Source: Chitinibacter fontanus
Lineage (GTDB): Bacteria > Pseudomonadota > Gammaproteobacteria > Burkholderiales > Chitinibacteraceae
Assembly: GCF_013423785.1 (NCBI RefSeq)
Contig: NZ_CP058952.1
Coordinates: forward strand, 682,001-746,000
DNA length: 64,000 bases
Direction of reading: 5' to 3'
Below, in pieces: positions 61,282 through 64,000 of the stretch. Position numbers and translations under genes: made by a program. The notes beneath the pieces are model-generated. The model was given only the letters and a program-made list of their open reading frames with translations, was not told the origin of the DNA and searched no databases. Numbering within the stretch: position 1 is the first letter of the stretch; each line of letters begins with the position of its first letter.

Positions 61282-62015
61282 AACTGATTTTTGCTTTACT
61301 GCTGATCGCCAATTTACTGGTGTTTGGCTGGTTTAAACTGGATGCCGCGCCAATGAAAGTCGAGCTTCAGAGCCGAGAAAAAAATGCATCTGCAGTCAAA
61401 GTAGTCACTGGTAAATTAGGAGCCAGCCCTGAACCCACCACAGCTGCAGAGGCAAGCCCTGAGCCAGTAGCTAGCAGTGCGCCTCCCAGCAGCTCGCCAG
61501 CCATGACCTCAGCACCGAAAGCCAGCCCAACGCCAAGCGCAACGGTCAAAGTTGCAGGTCATTGCGTGCGCTGGACGGGGATCACTGGGGAGCAAATTGA
61601 TGCCGCACGGGAAAAACTGCGCACGCTGGGTATCAGTGCGACTGAAACCAGTAGTGGCGAATCGAGCAAAGTGTGGGTCTACATGCCACCGCTCGACAGT
61701 TTGGAAGCGGCCAAAGCCAAGGCCGCTCAACTGGCGGAGATGGGCGTGACCGACTATTTCGTCGTAAACAATGGCGGCCGTTGGCAAAATGCAATCTCAT
61801 TAGGCATCTTTAGTACCCGTGAAGCAGGCGAGCGCCATCTGGCTGAGCTGCAAGCCAAAGGGGTTCGCTCGGCGGTGGTGCGCGATCGTGACGACACGCT
61901 CAAACAAGCCAGCTTTAATGCCAAAAATGTTAGCGATCAACAACTGGAAAAACTTAATAAACTAAGCTTGCAATTTAAAGGCTCGGTGTTACGCGATCTA
62001 GCCTGCGCTCGTTAA
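61278..62015 (+). CDS. SPOR-domain membrane protein
   Basis: A 245-aa protein with one N-terminal transmembrane helix (about 3-19, IFALLLIANLLVFGWF), a Ser/Pro/Ala-rich linker (about 35-95) and a SPOR-like periplasmic domain. Within it, SLEAAKAKAAQLAEMGVTDY and FSTREAGERHLAELQAKGV are the two repeat halves. SPOR domains bind denuded septal peptidoglycan; a cell-division role is inferred. The start at 61278 overlaps the coaX stop (ATGA) with GAGGGAG upstream. Confidence 0.85.
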   Translation: MKLIFALLLIANLLVFGWFKLDAAPMKVELQSREKNASAVKVVTGKLGASPEPTTAAEASPEPVASSAPPSSSPAMTSAPKASPTPSATVKVAGHCVRWTGITGEQIDAAREKLRTLGISATETSSGESSKVWVYMPPLDSLEAAKAKAAQLAEMGVTDYFVVNNGGRWQNAISLGIFSTREAGERHLAELQAKGVRSAVVRDRDDTLKQASFNAKNVSDQQLEKLNKLSLQFKGSVLRDLACAR

Positions 62016-62039
62016 ATGGTTTGCCAAGCTGTAGTGCAA

Positions 62040-62070
62040 AAATAAAGCCCGCAATTGAAGCGGGCTTTAT
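62040..62070. terminator. Terminator, SPOR gene / FlgT-like operon
   Basis: The stem AATAAAGCCCGC / GCGGGCTTTATT with a seven-base loop and flanking T-rich sequence lies between convergent genes. Confidence 0.88.
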
Positions 62071-62093
62071 TTTTGAGCAACACCACGCAGGGG

Positions 62094-62738
62094 TTATGGA
62101 TAACTGTATTGCTGCCAACGCAGTTCGGGATCTCGCACAATGTAAATCTCGGGCGCTGGCGCTGCAACCGGCTTCACAATCGTCGTTTCCCCCCAGGTTA
62201 AACGTGGCTTATTACTTGCCATACCGGCTGCAGTGCCAGAATCAGCATTCATTTTGCCCTGCGGCAGCACTTTGCCAGCCGGCAAACTCGTGCTTGGCAT
62301 TACACGAACTATCCCGGGGGTGACTGACATATCGGCCACTTTCTCACTACTACTGTGTGATTTTTTGGTATGCGAAGCACTGCGACTGCCATGCGCACTA
62401 TTTGCGGCGCGCGGGGCTTTCGAAGGTACTACGGTGCGCACCACCGGGACTGAAGATGAAGAGTATTTAGGCGGCACATAACGTACCACGGGAGGCTCAG
62501 TTGGCGCGGCAGGTGCAGCGGCCGCCTCATGCCCACCAGCGCTTTCGGCTTTAGCTTTACCTTCTTTGGCCGGTTTTAGATTATCCACCTGAGTGGGCGG
62601 AGCATTTTTAATGGGGGTATGAGCCGTCGAGTTGCCTGCTGGTTTTTCGGCTGGCTTAGCCTCGGTGGAGTGCGCCGGCTCGTTGGCAAACGAAATTGCG
62701 GCTGGCAACATTAACAACATAGCAGTCCAAGATTTCAT
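62094..62738 (-). CDS. Exported Ala/Pro-rich protein coupled to the FlgT-like gene
   Basis: A 214-aa protein with a signal peptide (about 1-18, ending ISFA) and a low-complexity, Ala/Pro/Lys/Ser-rich body. Only the last part, EIYIVRDPELRWQQYSYP, looks ordered. No family was recognised. Its ATG overlaps the stop of the FlgT-like gene (ATGA), so the two are co-translated and may work together at the flagellar base, but this is a guess from context. AGGAGGG precedes the start. Confidence 0.62.
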   Translation of the reverse strand: MKSWTAMLLMLPAAISFANEPAHSTEAKPAEKPAGNSTAHTPIKNAPPTQVDNLKPAKEGKAKAESAGGHEAAAAPAAPTEPPVVRYVPPKYSSSSVPVVRTVVPSKAPRAANSAHGSRSASHTKKSHSSSEKVADMSVTPGIVRVMPSTSLPAGKVLPQGKMNADSGTAAGMASNKPRLTWGETTIVKPVAAPAPEIYIVRDPELRWQQYSYP

Positions 62739-64000
62739 TTTTTTCCCTCCTGACCGACAAATCGCACATAATCGCCAGCCTGAACATTAGCGCCCGAGAT
62801 TAAGCCCACGGCAAACAATGGCTGCACCTGCGTGACATTTAAACTACCCACAATTTCTTCGGGCAGACCCAAGCTCATTGTGGAATCAAAACTAGCAGCC
62901 GCCACCGGCAAAGCATTCGGGGTAATTCGATACACCTGCAGGGTATCGCCCACACCAATACGTGATGTGCCGCCCGCATCAAAATACACCCGATTTTTTT
63001 CCACCCGGGTAATCCGCGCAGAAAAAGGAATACACGCAATATCTTGTTGCACCAAGCCAGCCCCTTCTTGCAACTTGGCTTCGACCAAACGACCAAAATC
63101 TGTTTCTTTAAACCCTTCAGTACCCATACTGGCGGCGGAATCTTGCAGCACCACGCCATCGGCTTTGCCCGCTAAACGATGGCGATTAATCAGCGCCCCC
63201 GATACCCCATCAAATACAAATAACTCATACTCAAAGCGCCGAGCAGACGGCGTGGCTTTCACGCCATACTGGGTGAAATTGACTAGGGGCACATTCAACT
63301 CCAGCTTGCGTTCCCCTGCGCGAATATCATTGCCGTGTGTAGTTGCATAGCGTTCACCACTGGTGGATAAATCACGCACAATCGCCCCAACCACAAACTG
63401 CACCGCATACCGCCGCGCCATTTCGCGCACGCGCTCCGGTTGCAAAATTGGATCGATATATTGCGGTTGCAAATCAAATACGGCTTCCGAAGGCGCGCGC
63501 TGCGCAATAAACGCCCCGCTATCATAAAACTTGCGCACCATCTCTAGCTGCAGCCCTTCCGGAAAACGATCCAGATCGGCCATTTGTGCCGGGCGCTGTA
63601 TCCAAAAATGCGATACCAACACTTTGCGCTTATAGTCAGCACCAGCACAACGCGTGGCCGGACGCGAATTTGCCCCTGTCAGGCTGGCAGGCCCTGCTCC
63701 GCTTTGCGCCACCGCTGGCACAGGCTCAACATCCACCACTACATGCAAAAAACCATTGCTCTGCCACTCGCGCACAATGCGGTATTCGCCAGCGGGGGTG
63801 CCACGAATTTGACTGGATTCACCCCATTTTTGTCCACTGGTCTGTGTGCTGGTTTTGACGCTCGCACCATTAAACAGAGCGGCGTTTTCCAGCGCATCGG
63901 CTACAGCTGCTCGACGAGCAACTTCAATGCCCTCCGAGCCAAGCGGCGCAATTCCTTCATGCTGTACCGCCAGTGCGGCGGCGCAGCCCATCAAACCAAA
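62735..64000 (-). CDS. flgT: FlgT-like flagellar assembly protein, 5' end cut by window
   Basis: At least 419 residues; the frame is still open at the right edge, and the signal peptide is mostly outside. An N-terminal RAAVADALENAALFNGASV segment, a middle domain starting KRKVLVSHFWIQRPAQ, and a C-terminal beta domain with ITRVEKNRVYFDAGGTSRIG and VGDTLQVYR match the three-part FlgT layout. FlgT forms the H-ring around the flagellar basal body in Vibrio. FGLMGCAAA at the edge could be a lipobox. Alternative: an unrelated envelope protein of similar fold. Confidence 0.65.
   Translation of the reverse strand, partial: FGLMGCAAALAVQHEGIAPLGSEGIEVARRAAVADALENAALFNGASVKTSTQTSGQKWGESSQIRGTPAGEYRIVREWQSNGFLHVVVDVEPVPAVAQSGAGPASLTGANSRPATRCAGADYKRKVLVSHFWIQRPAQMADLDRFPEGLQLEMVRKFYDSGAFIAQRAPSEAVFDLQPQYIDPILQPERVREMARRYAVQFVVGAIVRDLSTSGERYATTHGNDIRAGERKLELNVPLVNFTQYGVKATPSARRFEYELFVFDGVSGALINRHRLAGKADGVVLQDSAASMGTEGFKETDFGRLVEAKLQEGAGLVQQDIACIPFSARITRVEKNRVYFDAGGTSRIGVGDTLQVYRITPNALPVAAASFDSTMSLGLPEEIVGSLNVTQVQPLFAVGLISGANVQAGDYVRFVGQEGKK

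Overview
The window comes from a chitin-degrading, motile betaproteobacterium, most likely order Neisseriales and close to Chitinibacter or Deefgea (family Chitinibacteraceae). This placement is an inference from gene content. It rests on three chitinases (two GH18, one GH19 with chitin-binding modules), a long GH3 N-acetylglucosaminidase, two chemoreceptors, a FlgT-like flagellar protein, heptose-LPS genes, the betaproteobacterial order icd / cold-shock gene / clpS / clpA, and a 16S-tRNA-Ile-tRNA-Ala-23S-5S operon. No prophage, insertion sequence or CRISPR array was seen.

Layout. 1-10.5 kb: end of rlmD, a secreted GH18 chitinase, a chemoreceptor, htpX, two small membrane or zinc-ribbon genes, nhaR, ilvE, a CHCC zinc-finger gene, waaF and aroA. 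10.5-19 kb: a secreted Lys/Ala-rich protein, the GH19 chitinase behind a foldable leader, a second chemoreceptor, a divergent EamA exporter/AraC regulator pair, and the GH3 enzyme. 18.5-31.8 kb, mostly minus strand: a cysteine hydrolase, an AT-rich minimal nucleotidyltransferase, gltX, mltF, an ankyrin protein, pabC-pabB, lipocalin, a DUF1631 protein, and mnmA-nudix-rluE. 31.9-36.4 kb: icd, cold-shock gene, clpS, clpA. 36.4-43.4 kb, minus strand: mscS, xerD, ogt, a leaderless GH18, ridA, a fatty-acid desaturase, a second MscS-type channel and rfaE2. 43.6-49.2 kb: a complete rRNA operon on the minus strand with promoter, two boxA sites, processing stems and terminator. 49.5-64 kb: prmA, a DUF3426 zinc-ribbon protein, a cysteine-free Tpx-like protein next to an authentic tpx, DUF3025, a giant DUF748 (AsmA-like) protein, a double-STAS protein, hslV without hslU, birA-coaX-SPOR, and a two-gene FlgT-like operon cut by the window edge.

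How the genes work together. The secreted GH18 and GH19 enzymes would cut chitin outside the cell. The leaderless GH18 and the GH3 enzyme could finish chito-oligosaccharides in the cytoplasm, and chemoreceptors plus flagella could bring the cell to the substrate. Most other genes are housekeeping.

Most worth a second look: (1) the Tpx paralogue that has lost all of its reactive residues beside an intact Tpx; (2) the GH19 leader, where an anti-Shine-Dalgarno hairpin competes with an upstream hairpin; (3) a short word, GGGTATTGC / GGGTATATCGC, that recurs as inverted pairs between genes and in at least one terminator, reminiscent of uptake-sequence behaviour in Neisseriales; (4) an AT-rich nucleotidyltransferase inserted directly after gltX.
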